64,000 nt of DNA from Mya arenaria (taxonomy: Eukaryota; Mollusca; Bivalvia; Myida; Myidae). The notes under the pieces were generated by a model that saw only the letters and a list, made by a program, of their open reading frames with translations, made no database searches and was not told the DNA's origin. Both the position numbers and the translations under genes were made by a program. The stretch spans positions 26,856,272 to 26,920,271 of the forward strand of contig NC_069133.1 of NCBI RefSeq assembly GCF_026914265.1, given 5' to 3'. Positions 33,601 through 44,796 of the stretch are shown one piece after another. How positions within the stretch are numbered: the first letter of the stretch is position 1; every line of letters begins with the position of its first letter.

Positions 33601-36512
33601 TTCAACCATGCATTTGTAGTAGAGTGTTATTCGGTTATGCTTACCAACTTCAATTTCTAGACAATGTCAGCACAACTGTAGTGTAGAAAATATTGTTTCT
33701 GTTCTGAATCATCAATTGACATATTTGACCAATAATCCGTCGAAATAAAGATTAGAATCATTAAAATGTTCACATAAACATAAGACATCCATACGCCAAG
33801 ATGGAATTTTTTTTAAGCTTGCAAAAATACGTAGCCGTGCAAAGAAAAATAGCCAAGCTCACTAAAGAAGTTTGAGTATTTATAAACGCCAATACATGTT
33901 TGCAAAATCTGAGGTATATATTAATGAATTATGATTTAGGACACAATTATGTTCTTCAATTTAACATGCAATACTCCTGGGTTACATGTTGTAGTTTATC
34001 CGTTTAGCTAATTTCACTGTAAGAGCAGTACATAAGGGCGAAAATCGCGTTGAATTAATTAACCATTGCATATCGTAGTTCCCTATCCTGTTGTTTCTTA
34101 TTTATAGAATTATTATGCAATATAGTTCAAATGAGTTCAAAACCAGAACTGGCAAGAATTTTCTAGTTAAAAGGAGATTTCTCTATCACAGTCGTGTTTT
34201 GTAAGCATGTTTACTGTAAATATACGCAAACTATATTTTAACAAAACACTTTTCCAGGTTTGTGTCACAAACTGATTTTTTTTATTGAGATCTGGTTCTT
34301 TTGAGTATGATTTTCAATTACACATGGACTCAGTTGAATTTCGTAGTCTAGATCTACTACAAAAGTATTGAGCTAAAGCTCAAGCCTAAAAACAACACTT
34401 TGAAACATCATATGAACTTCATTATGTGGTAGTCCGCTGGAGACATATACTGCAAGATAAGTTTTTATTCTACAAAGAAAAAACTTTCTCCCACCTCAGA
34501 TAAGTAGATCCATTCATTTAACCATGCTAGAAATTCTTATCTTGCCCACGGGCGAAGATAAAATGCCCGGATGGAACTTCTTTTAATGGTCACCACAGTG
34601 TTATTACCTCCCATGTTGAAGACTGTCGTCTGTAGCGCATCATGGAAACCTTGTCTTGTGGCAATATTTAGAACGCTAGTTAATTATTTCTCGCGTCAAA
34701 TGTCACCAGAAAACAGTTTTCACGCACCTTTCAAGAAATAATTCTTCACTTTTCTTAGAACTATTTAAAGATGGATCAGACCATTTACATACTCTGGATC
34801 ACTGCGCGGATATCCATGACAACCACGAATTATCGCATATCCGTACGCAATTATTTTCACTAAGCACAAACGAGTTCCAGCAAAAAAATACATTTTTACT
34901 TAATTTTGTTTAACTGAGAAAAAGCATCTATCATAGCCGCTCGTGTAAGATAGGTTCATCCCGACCCTCGCGTAGGGTGTTTTGCGGAAACTAGGTAAAC
35001 CTCGTTTCCGCAAAACACCCTACACTCGGGTCGGAATGAACCTATCTTACACTCTCGGCCATGGAAGATACTTATAATCTAGTATAATGTTGTTTTTTTT
35101 CGTCAACCACCAAATACAAAACCAATCTTTCCTTGAAAGTTTATTGATAGCCATGCAAATGGTTTTATTTTACAGATATTATGTCAAACGATGATAAATG
35201 GCAATACTATAAAAGCCACAAGATTAATTTTTTTTGATATTAATTATCAATCCTCCGTTTATATTCTTTAGCATTAATAGATATTTTTCCCAGTTTTATG
35301 GTGAAAATCTGTCAAACCCTGTCCCAGTAAAAATATTTCTTAATACTTAAATATTTTAGATTGAGGGTTGTGTATAGATATTAAACATAATTGAGGAAAT
35401 AGGTTCATATTTACCAATCGTATCAGGAAACATTACGGAGATGAAAGAACTGGGAGCTATAAAACAATATTGCGCAAAACGCTATACCATTTATCATAAG
35501 AACTGCACCACATGTGAGCTATTTGTGAACAATCAGCATCTGTTAGATGGGATAAACATGCACCGTTTATAAAATTCAATCCATTGGCAATATATATCGT
35601 CACAACCACCACCTTCATTCAGACAAAGTTTGTTTGGAGCAAAACCAAAACTAAAGGGGAGATAACTTTGCCAGAACATGTAGAAGTTGTTTATTTCTGT
35701 GCTATATACTGGTTTACATTTTTATCCATAATTTCTGCACTATGAACCACATGACCTTGCTATTTATAAATATTCAAAGTGTATTCAACTCCTTCAGATA
35801 GTTGAAGCAGTTTACCAGTTTTGCTTTGGTTGAACATTTGGAAGAAATTCAAACAACAAGGGATATTATTTACGATAAAATACTTAATTTTATCATGAAC
35901 TATATTTTCACTGCAGTCGGCAATTGCCTTGTTACCGTATGCTGAAGAATACGATATCCGAATTTACGATATAATACTTAATTTTATCATGGACTATTTT
36001 TTCAGAGCAGTCGGCAATTGCCTTGTTACTGCTTGTGGAAGAATACGATATCCGATTTTACGATATAATACTTAATTCTATTATGGACTCTATTTTCAGA
36101 GCAGTCGGCAATTGCCTTGTTACCGCTCGCGGAAGAATACGATATCAGCAGTCTGAAGCTTCTGTGCGAGCAGACGATAATTCAATCCTTCCGGAACATG
36201 AAGAAGGGAAAGAAACCTGGCTCCCTGCCTGTGGAAATCAGTCTAGAATACCTGCATTTGGCAGATAAATACGATTTTCCGGGACTCCGCAATCTTGTTA
36301 CAGACGAGTTTGTAAACAACGAAGATTCTAACGCCACTAAGATGTTACTTGAGTCTAGCCTTATTTCGGAGAATGTAAAACTGACAGTTCTTGATAAGAA
36401 GGTGGAGAAAGTCCACTTTGAACTAGACAAAGAGAGAAGGGAGCGAACGGCTATCGAAACCAAGCTTGGGGACTACGGGAATAGGAGGTTCAGGCGTCCT
36501 CTTCAGGACTAG
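24667..36512 (+). CDS. BTB/POZ domain protein, BTB gene 3 (3 exons, 292 aa)
   Basis: Exons are 24667-24954, 31220-31397 and 36100-36512. Sites are GT-AG, phases 0 and 1, 293 codons including TAG. The ATG context (A at -3, G at +4) is good. Residues 1-75 are Ser/Thr/Arg-rich and probably disordered. DLPFFKQDPFSDVVLQV starts the BTB fold, and exon 2 gives GGKKLFTCRALLAYHSPVM and FEDVVELLAFIDP. Exon 3 gives the helix LLPLAEEYDISSLKLLCEQ, then ISLEYLHLADKYDFPGLRNL, and a charged coiled-coil-like tail (VKLTVLDKKVEKVHFELDKE). It is a paralogue of gene 1 with the same intron positions. Introns are 6.3 kb and 4.7 kb and loaded with repeats. The 3' splice site of exon 3 is the last of three tandem copies. 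As for gene 1, dimerisation or cullin-3 adaptor activity is family knowledge; the target is unknown. Confidence 0.88.
25100..26269. other. Intron 1 of BTB gene 3, no named feature
   Basis: AT-rich intronic DNA. Phrases around 25640-25760 ('aactgccgaatttcc', 'agaggcatttagcgctcaac') loosely resemble 18100-18500, suggesting an old interspersed repeat. I cannot define its ends. Confidence 0.3.
26270..27200. repeat. Polypurine tract of about 900 bp
   Basis: The plus strand is almost entirely A and G ('gagagaaagaggggag'-type repeats), with only scattered T and very few C. A block 'ggagtcttggagatgaaggg' recurs at about 26321 and 26500, so part grew by duplication. The complementary pyrimidine strand has a long open frame rich in Leu, Ser, Phe and Pro that is a composition effect. 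Confidence 0.95.
27280..27450. repeat. Two-copy 80 bp direct repeat
   Basis: 'agatctcgaaacatgtgcga' at about 27277 and 'agatctcgtaccatgcacga' at about 27358 each continue to 'ggtggctc' and 'agagccag'. No function is seen. Confidence 0.6.
27800..28830. repeat. 28 bp minisatellite, about 35 copies
   Basis: The unit is 'ggcttcctcgttatcgtagg' plus 'tgaatcat', with variants in the 'cctcgttatcg' part. It lies in intron 1 of BTB gene 3. Confidence 0.93.
28831..30480. other. Intron 1 of BTB gene 3, no named feature
   Basis: Short open frames occur (for example at 29593-29826) but lack homology I recognise and lack convincing splice context. Confidence 0.4.
30482..30702. mobile_element. hAT-like MITE, 205 bp, with 8 bp target site duplication
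   Basis: The element is 30490-30694. Its ends are inverted copies of about 35 bp: 'cactggcaccggattttcaa' at the left and its complement at the right ('ttgaaaatccggtgccagtg'). Both sides carry the same 8 bp, CGCGTGAC (30482-30489 and 30695-30702). An 8 bp duplication is the mark of hAT-type transposases. There is no coding capacity, so it is non-autonomous. The near-identical arms suggest a young insertion. Confidence 0.85.
31440..32335. repeat. 55 bp minisatellite in intron 2 of BTB gene 3
   Basis: The unit is 'tgacgtgtactagtttgtgg', 'cattgcagttttagcccatt' and about 15 more bases ('gggtggactacta'). Early copies are diverged and those from about 31740 to 32280 are closer. Roughly 13-15 copies. 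Confidence 0.9.
32470..32645. mobile_element. Short fold-back element (CTCGA-rich family), copy 3
   Basis: It starts 'ccgttggctcgatatcgctt' and ends 'caaaccaacgggtttc', with 'gtattttggccggtcc' near the right end. Same family as at 5824. Confidence 0.7.
32882..33138 (-). mobile_element. tRNA-derived SINE, minus strand
   Basis: Reversed, the head reads 'tggtctagtggtaacacact' and 'gttcgattccccgccgcacc', and the end reads 'cgccgaatgggccttgcccg'. It is the same family as 21895-22195 and lies antisense in intron 2 of BTB gene 3. Confidence 0.8.
33379..33455. repeat. (CAC)n/(ACC)n microsatellite
   Basis: Directly visible triplet run in intron 2 of BTB gene 3. Confidence 0.93.
33460..34920. other. 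Intron 2 of BTB gene 3, probable old repeats
   Basis: No coding exon is seen. The stretch from about 34535 ('gcccacgggcgaagataaaa') to 34890 looks like part of an interspersed element, but I find no second copy in the window to prove it. Confidence 0.3.
34929..35069. mobile_element. Fold-back (hairpin) element, arms of about 65-70 bp
   Basis: The left arm, through 'gtgtaagataggttcatccc', 'gaccctcgcgtagggtgttt' and 'tgcggaaac', is matched in reverse by the right arm, ending 'gaacctatcttacac' near 35052. Only a few bases separate the arms, so single strands would form a long hairpin. Weaker pairing extends to 'tatcatagccgc' and 'ggccatggaagata'. Confidence 0.85.
35868..36155 (+). repeat. Triplicated 94 bp unit carrying a 3' splice site and the start of BTB gene 3 exon 3
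   Basis: 'tcggcaattgccttgtta' begins at 35917, 36011 and 36105, exactly 94 bp apart. Each copy is preceded by a pyrimidine tract and AG. The second and third read 'tttcagagcag'; the first is altered to 'tttcactgcag'. Only the third runs on into the rest of exon 3 in frame. As 94 is not a multiple of three, splicing to the second copy would read into the third in another frame and stop at 36268. Splicing to the first would stop after about ten codons. Confidence 0.9.
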
Positions 36513-36529
36513 AACTACAGTTATGTTCA

Positions 36530-36685
36530 ATCAAACCCCGTTGGCTCGAACTCAAAGGGAATGGCGAAAATACCTCGAGCCTTGGGGAAATTCTCAACTT
36601 CATTAGAAAGAAATCGATCTTTTACATATAGTGCGACCCAATGAGGAAATCGAGCCAAGCGATATCGAGCTAACGGGCTTTGCCT
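36530..36685. mobile_element. Short fold-back element (CTCGA-rich family), copy 4
   Basis: It begins 'ccccgttggctcgaact' and ends 'gatatcgagctaacgggc', so the two ends are complementary. It starts about 20 bp past the stop codon of BTB gene 3, within its likely 3' UTR. Confidence 0.7.
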
Positions 36686-37359
36686 GTGTCTGTGTATTGT
36701 ATATCAAAGAAGGTGCAGAATTTATGTTGATATGACAATATGCATCCGTATGTAACAGTATTATGTAAGCTCATACCAAATTGTTATTATGTTTAGTGTC
36801 AACCCCTAGTTCGAAAACCTATCAAGCTATCCTGATAAAACAAGGGTCCCCCCCCCACAAAAAAAACAACAAAAACATACAATAACACAAAACAAACCAA
36901 AAAAAAACACAATATAAACAAAACAACAACAAACAAAAATACGAGTGACATCCTATGTAGAATATAGACACCAGAACTTTCTTAGTCCATTCTAGACCAT
37001 TTTCAATTGTTAGATAGATTTCCACTGAAAAATGAGTTCAAATAAAACGTATTTAAGTGTGTTGATCATGGGAATCACACATAATGCATCATATTCTGAC
37101 ATCGAAAGCCGAGATTACAAGTATAAAGTATGAAGCGTGTTGTTTACACTTGCGTCCTTTAGTCGGAACTATGGTAAAAATACGCAGAACATAAAAACGA
37201 TTTGGTATGCCCTTAGCCATTTCAATGCAATGCATAACATTTGTATTGATTTCCTCATCACTATTAAGATGAATATCATTCTTAATATCCACATTCAAAT
37301 GGAATAAAAACAAACTTTGTTCTGATTTCGCACCATTCATTTGTGCATAGAAAACACTC

Positions 37360-37680
37360 ATTCGGAACTCCTCGGCCATTTTTTATCGAAAACAACCTCA
37401 GATGTTTTTGGACGGTTTACATGCTCAAAAAGCGGTACGTTTAAGTCCGCTGCAAGTAGATCGCGTAGTAATCTTATTTACCAGTTAAACTTTATGACTA
37501 AACTCTTGGGAATCTTAAATATATTTGCAATATTACACTTCACTGGCAACCAATTAAACCTAAATAAATAAATACAACTATAAAACACTACATTTTGTAA
37601 TGATAATATTCAAAATTTTACAAACTACTTCTACTTCCGAGGTTGTTTTCGATAAAAATGGCCGAGGAGCTCCGAATGAT
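37360..37680. repeat. Inverted repeat in duplication copy 1
   Basis: 'ggaactcctcggccat' plus 'tatcgaaaacaacctc' at about 37361-37400 is mirrored by 'gaggttgttttcgata' and 'atggccgaggagctcc' at about 37637-37675. Each arm holds an outward ATG GCC GAG GAG. The same pair occurs in copy 2 (about 39404-39720). Confidence 0.8.
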
Positions 37681-39403
37681 AAAACACTAGGAGCAGCAGT
37701 TACTTCCCATTGCTGCTCGCCAAGGGAGATCACTGCGTAGGTGATTATACAAACAAATGTACACACGTCTGGGACCACACTCAATGACGTCTTGAGTCTG
37801 AATTTGAGACTCAGGCTCAAAATGCGATTTTTTAAATGTCATAAGTCGTTTATTATTGTCTTGTTCTAGACATAAAATGAGTAAATAATAATTGTTTTAT
37901 ATTGTATTTGTGACACATATGGTCAGCTGTATCAGTATTGTGCTTTAAAGAAAGATTATAGAATAAAATGTAGATTGGCTGTTTTGAATCTTTCAAACTC
38001 AAGACATTAGCGAATACGGAACCTTGCCCCATGATTCCGAAAGGTTTCAAGTCTGTGTCTAGACTCAAACTCAGAAGCAATATCTGAGCATAAATCAGGA
38101 TTTGTTACAAGGTTCCGGCCGTCAGTACTTTAGTTTTGTAACTCCTAATGATTTTTTTGATACATGTTTTTTCGCAATAGAAAAAAACGCATTTTACAAA
38201 CTACGAACGAGTTTAATATGGTCACTGAATAAAATACGTTCGACATGCTCCTTTTTAAAATTCCCTTCAAATAAGGCTTAAAGTGCCATTCTCATAGTTT
38301 TATGAAAAGGACTGGTATTCAATGTTGGTATTGATTGGATCTAAGAACGATTTAGCTAATCGGATTACTTGTTACAAATAACTGACCATTAGAGTGAATG
38401 AAGTCAATGATGTATGACAAATAAGATTACCTTTAGATTAAAATTGAATACCAGCTCAGATCTTCTCATTTTTAATCACGTATAAACGCCCAATTTTATA
38501 GACAGAAATTAAAAATATTAAGGCTGGTAGAAAAAAAGATTTTTTCTTTCAGAAATTTCAAGCCTTACACCCGTTTGCCAATTTCTATGAAATGTAGTCG
38601 AAAGCTTCTGATGTTGTTGGCATGAATTAACTTTATTAAAATGATTCTGTTGCAGTAAAGGATATGGTCACCAGAGCTGAAAGCTTCATATACTTTTTAG
38701 AAACTCTTGTAGTCAAAAACTGCGGGCCTTACCTTAGACATATTTGAGTTATCACATAAATTGTTTTGCAACAATGTATAATGTCATAATCCATAAAATA
38801 CATACGTCAATGTTTTTTTTGAAACGTATTAAAACGAAAGCAGTGATTATGCTGTTCCCATCCAGGCCCTAGGTATTTAGAATAAAGGATCAGATTGGGG
38901 CGGAATGGTCAAGCATCATGCTTGGCCCTCTAGTTAGTTAATTCAAATTTACAATGGGTAATGTAAGTGCGTAACTACTGTATTCATAAACATTATAACG
39001 GCAGGCTTCCATTAACAATTTGAAACTGAGAGTATGTACTGCTGTCCATCAATTTTTGAAGTTTTCCACTGAAAAATGAGTTCAAATAAAACGTATTTAA
39101 GTGTGTTGATCATGGGAATCACACATAATGCATCATATTCTGACATCGAAAGCCGAGATTACAAGTATAAAGTATGAAGCGTGTTGTTTACACTTGCGTC
39201 CTTTAGTCGGAACTATGGTAAAAATACGCTAAACATAGAAACGATTTGGTATGCCCTTAGCCATTTCAATGCGATGCATAACATTTGTATTGATTTCCTC
39301 ATCACTATTAAGATGAATATTATTCTTAATATCCACATTCAAATGGAATAAAAACAAACTTTGTTCTGATTTCGCACCATTCATTTGTGCATAGAAAACA
39401 CTC

Positions 39404-39720
39404 ATTTGGAACTCCTCGGCCATTTTTATCGAAAACAACCTCAGATGTTTTTGGACGGTTTACATACTCAAAAAGCGGTACGTGTAAGTCCGCTGCAAGT
39501 AGATCGCGTAGTAATCTTATTTACCAGTTAAACTTTCTGACTAAACTCTTGGGAATCTTAAATATATTTGTAATATTACACTTCACTGGCAACCAATTAA
39601 ACCTAAATAAATAAATACAACTATAAAACACTACATTTTGTAATGATAATATTCAAAATTTTACAAACTACTTCTACTTCCAAGGTTGTTTTCGATAAAA
39701 ATGGCCGAGGAGCTCCGAAT
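39404..39720. repeat. Inverted repeat in duplication copy 2
   Basis: Same arms as at 37360-37680, differing by a few bases. Confidence 0.8.
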
Positions 39721-41116
39721 GATAAAACACTAGGAGCAGCAGTTACTTCCCATTGCTGCTCGCCAAGGGAGATCACTGCGTAGGTGATTATACAAACAAA
39801 TGTACACACGTCTGGGACCACACTCAATGGCGTCTTGAGTCTGAATTTGAGACTCAGGCTCAAAATGCGATTTTTTAAATGTCATAAGTCGTTTATTTTT
39901 GTCTTGTTCTAGACATAAAATGAGTAAATAATAATTGTTTTATATTGTATTTGTGACACATATGGTCAGCTGTATCAGTATTGTGCTTTAAAGAAAGATT
40001 ATAGAATAAAATGTAGATTGGCTGTTTTGAATCTTTCAAACTCAAGACATTAGCGAATACGGAACCTTGCCCCATGATTCCGAAAGGTTTCAAGTCTGTG
40101 TCTAGACTCAAACTCAGAAGCAATATCTGAGCATAAATCAGGATTTGTTACAAGGTTCCGGCCGTCAGTACTTTAGTTTTGTAACTCCTAATGATTTTTT
40201 TGATACATGTTTTTTCGCAATAGAAAAAAACGCATTTTACAAACTACGAACGAGTTTAATATGGTCACTGAATAAAATACGTTCGACATGCTCCTTTTTA
40301 AAATTCCCTTCAAATAAGGCTTAAAGTGCCATTCTCATAGTTTTATGAAAAGGACTGGTATTCAATGTTGGTATTAATTGGATCTAAGAACGAGTTAGCT
40401 AATCGGATTACTTGTTACAAATAACTGACCATTAGAGTGAATGAAGTCAATGATGTATGACTTATAAGATTACCTTTAGATTAAAATTGAATATCAGTCC
40501 AGATCTTCTCATTTTTAATCACGTATAAACGCCCAATTTTATAGACAGAAATTAAAAATATTAAGGCTGGTAGAAAAAAAAAGAATTTTTCTTTTAGAAA
40601 TTTCAAGCCTTACACCCTTTTGCCAATTTCTATGAAATGTAGTCGAAAGCTTCTGATGTTGTTGGCATGAATTAACTTTATTAAAATGATTCTGTTGCAG
40701 TAAAGGATATGGTCACCAGAGCTGAAAGCTTCATATACTTTTTAGAAACTCTTGTAGTCAAAAACTGCGGGCCTTACCTTAAACATATTTGAGTTATCAC
40801 ATAAATTGTTTTGCAACAATGTATAATGTCATACTCCATAAACTACATACGTCAATGTTTTTTTGAAACGTATTAAAACGAAAGCAGTGATTATGCTGTT
40901 CCCATCCAGGCCCTAGAGCTTAGGTATTTAGAATGAAGGATCAGATTGGGGCGGAATGGTCAAGCATCATGCTTGGCCCTCTAGTTAGTTAATTCAAAGT
41001 TACAATGGGTAATGTAAGTGCGTAACTACTGTATTCATAAACATTATAACGGCAGGCTTCCATTAACAATTTGAAACTGGGAGTATGTACTTCTGTCCAT
41101 CAATTTTTGAAGTTTT

Positions 41117-41800
41117 TCACTGAAATGTGGAAGTTTAAGTCTCCCTAATACAATATCTTTTTCCACTCTTTTTCAACCAGTATGTTAAAAATCAAGTTAT
41201 ATGCACTTTTAACTTGCCAAATTCAAAGACTTTTATGATAATAATTCATTTTTCTTAAAGACTGATTGAAATGGTGAAATGGTATAAGTAATACTGAAAC
41301 CAATTTTGATATTTTTAACTTCCATGCTTTCTAGTTTGAAAGTTTTCTTAATAATTATGGAAGTTTTTGCTCTTCCAATGAGTCAATTTTGGAAGTTTTC
41401 ACACATTTCTTGAGAGTAATATACTTCCAAACTTCCTTTAATGGAAGCCCAACATTATTAATGTACATTGACTTGACTGCATTAGATTAATGGGAAAGAG
41501 CCTGTAAAACTATATATTTGCAACAACAAATGACGGATGTTACATGTCAGTTAAATAACACTTCATACTGTCAAATATTAATAAGCTGCACTAATTATAA
41601 GTAAAAGATTAATTAATAATGTTTATAAAATACGCTATATGCTAATTTAAGAAATTTGTCTGAAAAACTGTAAAGTTCACTGACATTATAGCCGGTATTT
41701 TGCTGACTCGCTGCAGTAAATGCTAAAATTTTAGCGGGATGAACATATAAAGTTTTATTGACATATGAATAAAAACAAAAAAATTGACAAATTATGCAAT
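41117..41800. other. AT-rich interval upstream of Kazal gene K1
   Basis: No gene is seen. 'ggaagttt' and 'aacttcc' words recur between 41126 and 41460. 'cgctatatgctaatttaaga' at about 41634 resembles 'cactatatgctaatttcata' upstream of K2 (about 54560), hinting that homology between the K1 and K2 flanks extends this far. Confidence 0.4.
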
Positions 41801-41860
41801 ATGCTAATTAGAGGTTTAAGATGACATATTCGTCATGAACATAAATGACAGACTACTTAA
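41801..41860 (+). promoter_or_regulatory. Promoter of Kazal gene K1
   Basis: An octamer-like ATGCTAAT (41801-41808) lies 53 bp before a weak TATA-like TACTTAA (41854-41860), itself 131 bp before the ATG. K2 and K3 have the same arrangement with a perfect ATGCAAAT. The transcribed leader is also conserved ('caagtggcttggctta'). Confidence 0.55.
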
Positions 41861-41984
41861 AGGCCTGCGGGGAGATGCTAGAGCGTATTCCATCTGCAGT
41901 TGCACTCGTGTTAGGCAGAATCCAAGTGGCTTGGCTTATCATACTTTGTCTGTGATTTTTCTGGGTATCGTATAATCAGAGAAA

Positions 41985-44667
41985 ATGAAAGTTGTAATTT
42001 TATTAGCAGTTTGCGTCGCGGCAGCAGGTATGTTGTTTATATTGTGTGAATTTCCAAATTAAGTATACGAGTACAATAATGATTTGTGTATTTAATTAAA
42101 ATTTCCAATTTAAATCTTAATTAATTACAAGGCAATTAGCAACATTTCTTCAGCAAGCATCAACCACAGTTGATTTTTTAAAATATATTTCTAATTGAAT
42201 AGCTAGAACATTATTTAATATGTTAATTTAAAAACAACAATTTAAAATTGAACAAAGAAAGAAACAATTCCTATCGATAGCCAACCTGGGACCGTGTGAT
42301 CGGTATACCATTTTGTTACTGCTGGGGTTTATTTTCAAACGTCCTAAGATTGAGTTTGTGACTCAGAAAAGCTTAATTTCATTTTTTTAAATATACTTTT
42401 TGAAGAAAAGATAAAACAATTTTGTTAAAATTTGTTATGTTATCGATAATTTCAACTATTTAATAATTCAGTGTTCTGAGTGAGTCTGACACCTAGATTC
42501 AAGATGTTAGTGAATACGGACAATGAACCACAGAGGCATATGAAGTGTTATATAACCCAATAAATACAATGTTTATAATTATATCGGAATTTGACAACAT
42601 TGCTGCCATAGTTGGTACACGTAATGCCATAACGTATTTTGATACCTTCCATTATGAAACGTAGAGCGAAGAGGTATCTGGCGATGCATTGTACTGGTTT
42701 TATATTGTATAATATTATATTACATTGTTTTTTGTACATACGCTGTTTACACCGTAGAGCGAAGGGGTATCTCCCACTGTATTGTATTGTTTTGTATTGT
42801 ACTCAACTCAACTCAATTTTCTTTTATTATATCACAGTTTACATTTAAGTAAAAGCATGTGAAAACGCAATATAAATATATATATGTTAACACAGGTATA
42901 AAGAGGTGGGTTAATGGCGGCTTCACAACATGTTTCGAGTTTATCATTATACAAAACAAATATAATTAGTAAGAGGAATGTGTTTAGTTTAAATAGTGTT
43001 ATTTATATGACAAAACAAATTCACTTATTTGAATTAGGATACAATATATTCGATACGGTAATGAGATAACAAATGAAAATCTATGAAACACATGATCAGA
43101 TTGTATTGTATTGTATTGTATTGTATTGTATTGTATTGTATTGTATTGTATTGTATTGTATTGCAAACAGTCCGCTAATACATTGTTAAGAAGCGCAGTG
43201 GAGAGAACATTTGGTAACTGACGAAGACTTGCAGTGAAAGACGTCAACAGGCCCATGCTCAAATAATATTGTTGTAACAGATTTGAAGATGTACATGTAT
43301 ATATATTTTTGTCCATACATTTTGTTTATCAGGCTATCAGGTAGTTATGCGTGATAAAAAACGTTGGAGGGGCATAATTTTACCTTTATTTGAAAATGTA
43401 TAAAAAGCCTTACACTCGGTCTTGTATTTTCAGCTGGAAGTTATTGTAGCTGCAACAGCAACGACGTCGTATGTACCTACGACAACGAGACAAAGGGCAA
43501 GTGTGAGATGGAGTGCGAGTAAGACAGATTTTTTTTATATATCTATATTAAAGGAACTAGACACCAGATGGAAAAAACTCAAAGAAAATGCTTAACATAC
43601 CAAGCAAAACAAACAAGTATTAATGACACATGTTTTCGACATTGAGAGACCAATCTATACACAAATTATTAGTATACTTTCGTTTTGATATTTGTCGCAT
43701 AATACATATGCATGCTAACAGCCCGTGAATACAATTAGGGTCGTCTTTTTCACTCCAGCGGGAAAGAGCACCTGATTAACTGCGAAGGGCCATGTCCTTG
43801 CAACGATCAACAACATCTAATTATCACACCATGCGGCTGTGACAACTCCTTGAAACCAGTGTGCACCACGATAGGAAACAACTACCAGAACAAGTGCCAG
43901 GCCGAATGCAAGTACGTGCTGTATATCTACCCTGTTTTAAAATCATAAATGAGAAATATGAATAAAGGAATATGCTGATTAGTTCCAATGAGGTGCAACT
44001 TTTTTAAGATTTAAATGTGAAGGATGGTGTTAAAAAATACTCAACACTATTGATATAACTGTTTTACAACATTGCTTTCATAACTTGCCTGTATACAAAT
44101 GCTAAAAATGATGCAATTTGGGTTGCTTAATGTTAACAATGTAGAAACATACAGATAAATTAAAGATGCACTTTACTCCCAAATAAGACTTTCCATAATT
44201 GATTTAATTGTTTTAATATACCAGAAGGATGAATAAATGTCGATAAAATGCTTCGAATGAAGGAAACCGAGTTTAATTTGAAAGAAATGTGCAGAAATCA
44301 CAGTATTTCTACCGTATGAGGCGATAGAAGATCACAGTTAATCTTTTAGCACTCACCAATCATTTAATATTTTTGCGTTTTCAGCTAAATACACGGTTAC
44401 AATCTTTTTATCAGTAATTAATATTTTCGACAAATACAATATTTAGTAAGTAGTTAAGGGTTTATCGGTCAAATTGATCTTTGTTATACATGTGTTATGT
44501 ATTGATTTTGAATAAGAGTGTCACTTTGAACGTTTTGACACTCCCTTGATTATATCTATCACAATATACAATACTAATAAAATAATATATATTTTTTTAT
44601 CAAATCCATTTCCTTTCTTTCCAGCGGAGAAGTAGTTTACTACGACAGCTACTGTGTGAAGAACTAA
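41985..44667 (+). CDS. Secreted two-domain Kazal-type protease inhibitor, K1 (4 exons, 107 aa)
   Basis: Exons are 41985-42027, 43434-43518, 43759-43911 and 44625-44667. Junctions are GT-AG, phases 1, 2, 2, with 108 codons including TAA. Exon 1 is a signal peptide (MKVVILLAVCVAAA). Domain 1 runs SYCSCNSNDVVCTYDNETKG and on to KCEMEC and a closing Cys. Domain 2 runs CGCDNSLKPVCTTIGNNYQN, KCQAEC and ends DSYC. Spacing in domain 2 is Cys-x7-Cys-x10-Cys-x3-Cys, the Kazal pattern, with the non-classical CxC start. Kazal domains block serine proteases by a reactive loop after the second Cys. By that rule P1 would be Ser in domain 1 and Asn in domain 2, so trypsin-type inhibition is not obvious. The product is probably extracellular; roles in defence or digestion are inference. 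It is the first member of a tandem cluster. Confidence 0.9.
43101..43163. repeat. (TTGTA)n microsatellite
   Basis: About 12 perfect pentamers in intron 1 of K1. Confidence 0.97.
44160..44560 (+). repeat. Interspersed repeat in intron 3 of K1, reverse copy in intron 2 of K2
   Basis: Phrases here such as 'gatcacagttaatctttt', 'agcactcaccaatcattt' and 'atcagtaattaatatttt' occur in reverse complement, in order, between 58365 and 58740. The two copies are diverged and in opposite orientation relative to their genes, so they are separate insertions and not shared ancestral intron. Confidence 0.65.
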
Positions 44668-44796
44668 GAACGTGGCCTCGAGGACGCCGGGTCTCAAATG
44701 GAAAGATCAATGTAAACGAGTGCTTGTGTAAACGCTCTACACACATGACTAAACCCTTATTGTGAACGAAATATTTACCTTTATTTTAAGAAAATT

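Larger units (their letters stand above)
37020..41116. repeat. Tandem duplication of a 2.04 kb segment, two near-identical copies
   Basis: Copy 1 runs from about 37020 to 39064 and copy 2 from about 39065 to 41116. The phrase 'tccactgaaaaatgagttca' opens both (37021 and 39065), and the sequences then agree with only scattered differences, so the duplication is recent. A related 'gaagttttycactgaaa' occurs at both junctions and may have served as microhomology. Each copy holds an inverted repeat of about 40 bp (next entries) and a stretch like the right end of the GACTCGCTCATG MITE family (about 38110-38240). The open frames repeated in both copies (minus-strand 96 and 80 codons) match nothing I know. 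Confidence 0.92.

Noticed and set aside
36023-36268. Separate 81-codon gene
   Set aside because: It is the out-of-frame reading from the decoy copy into BTB gene 3 exon 3.
37089-40123. Paired minus-strand frames repeated in both 2 kb copies
   Set aside because: Repeated because the DNA is duplicated; no codon bias or domain, so not called as genes.
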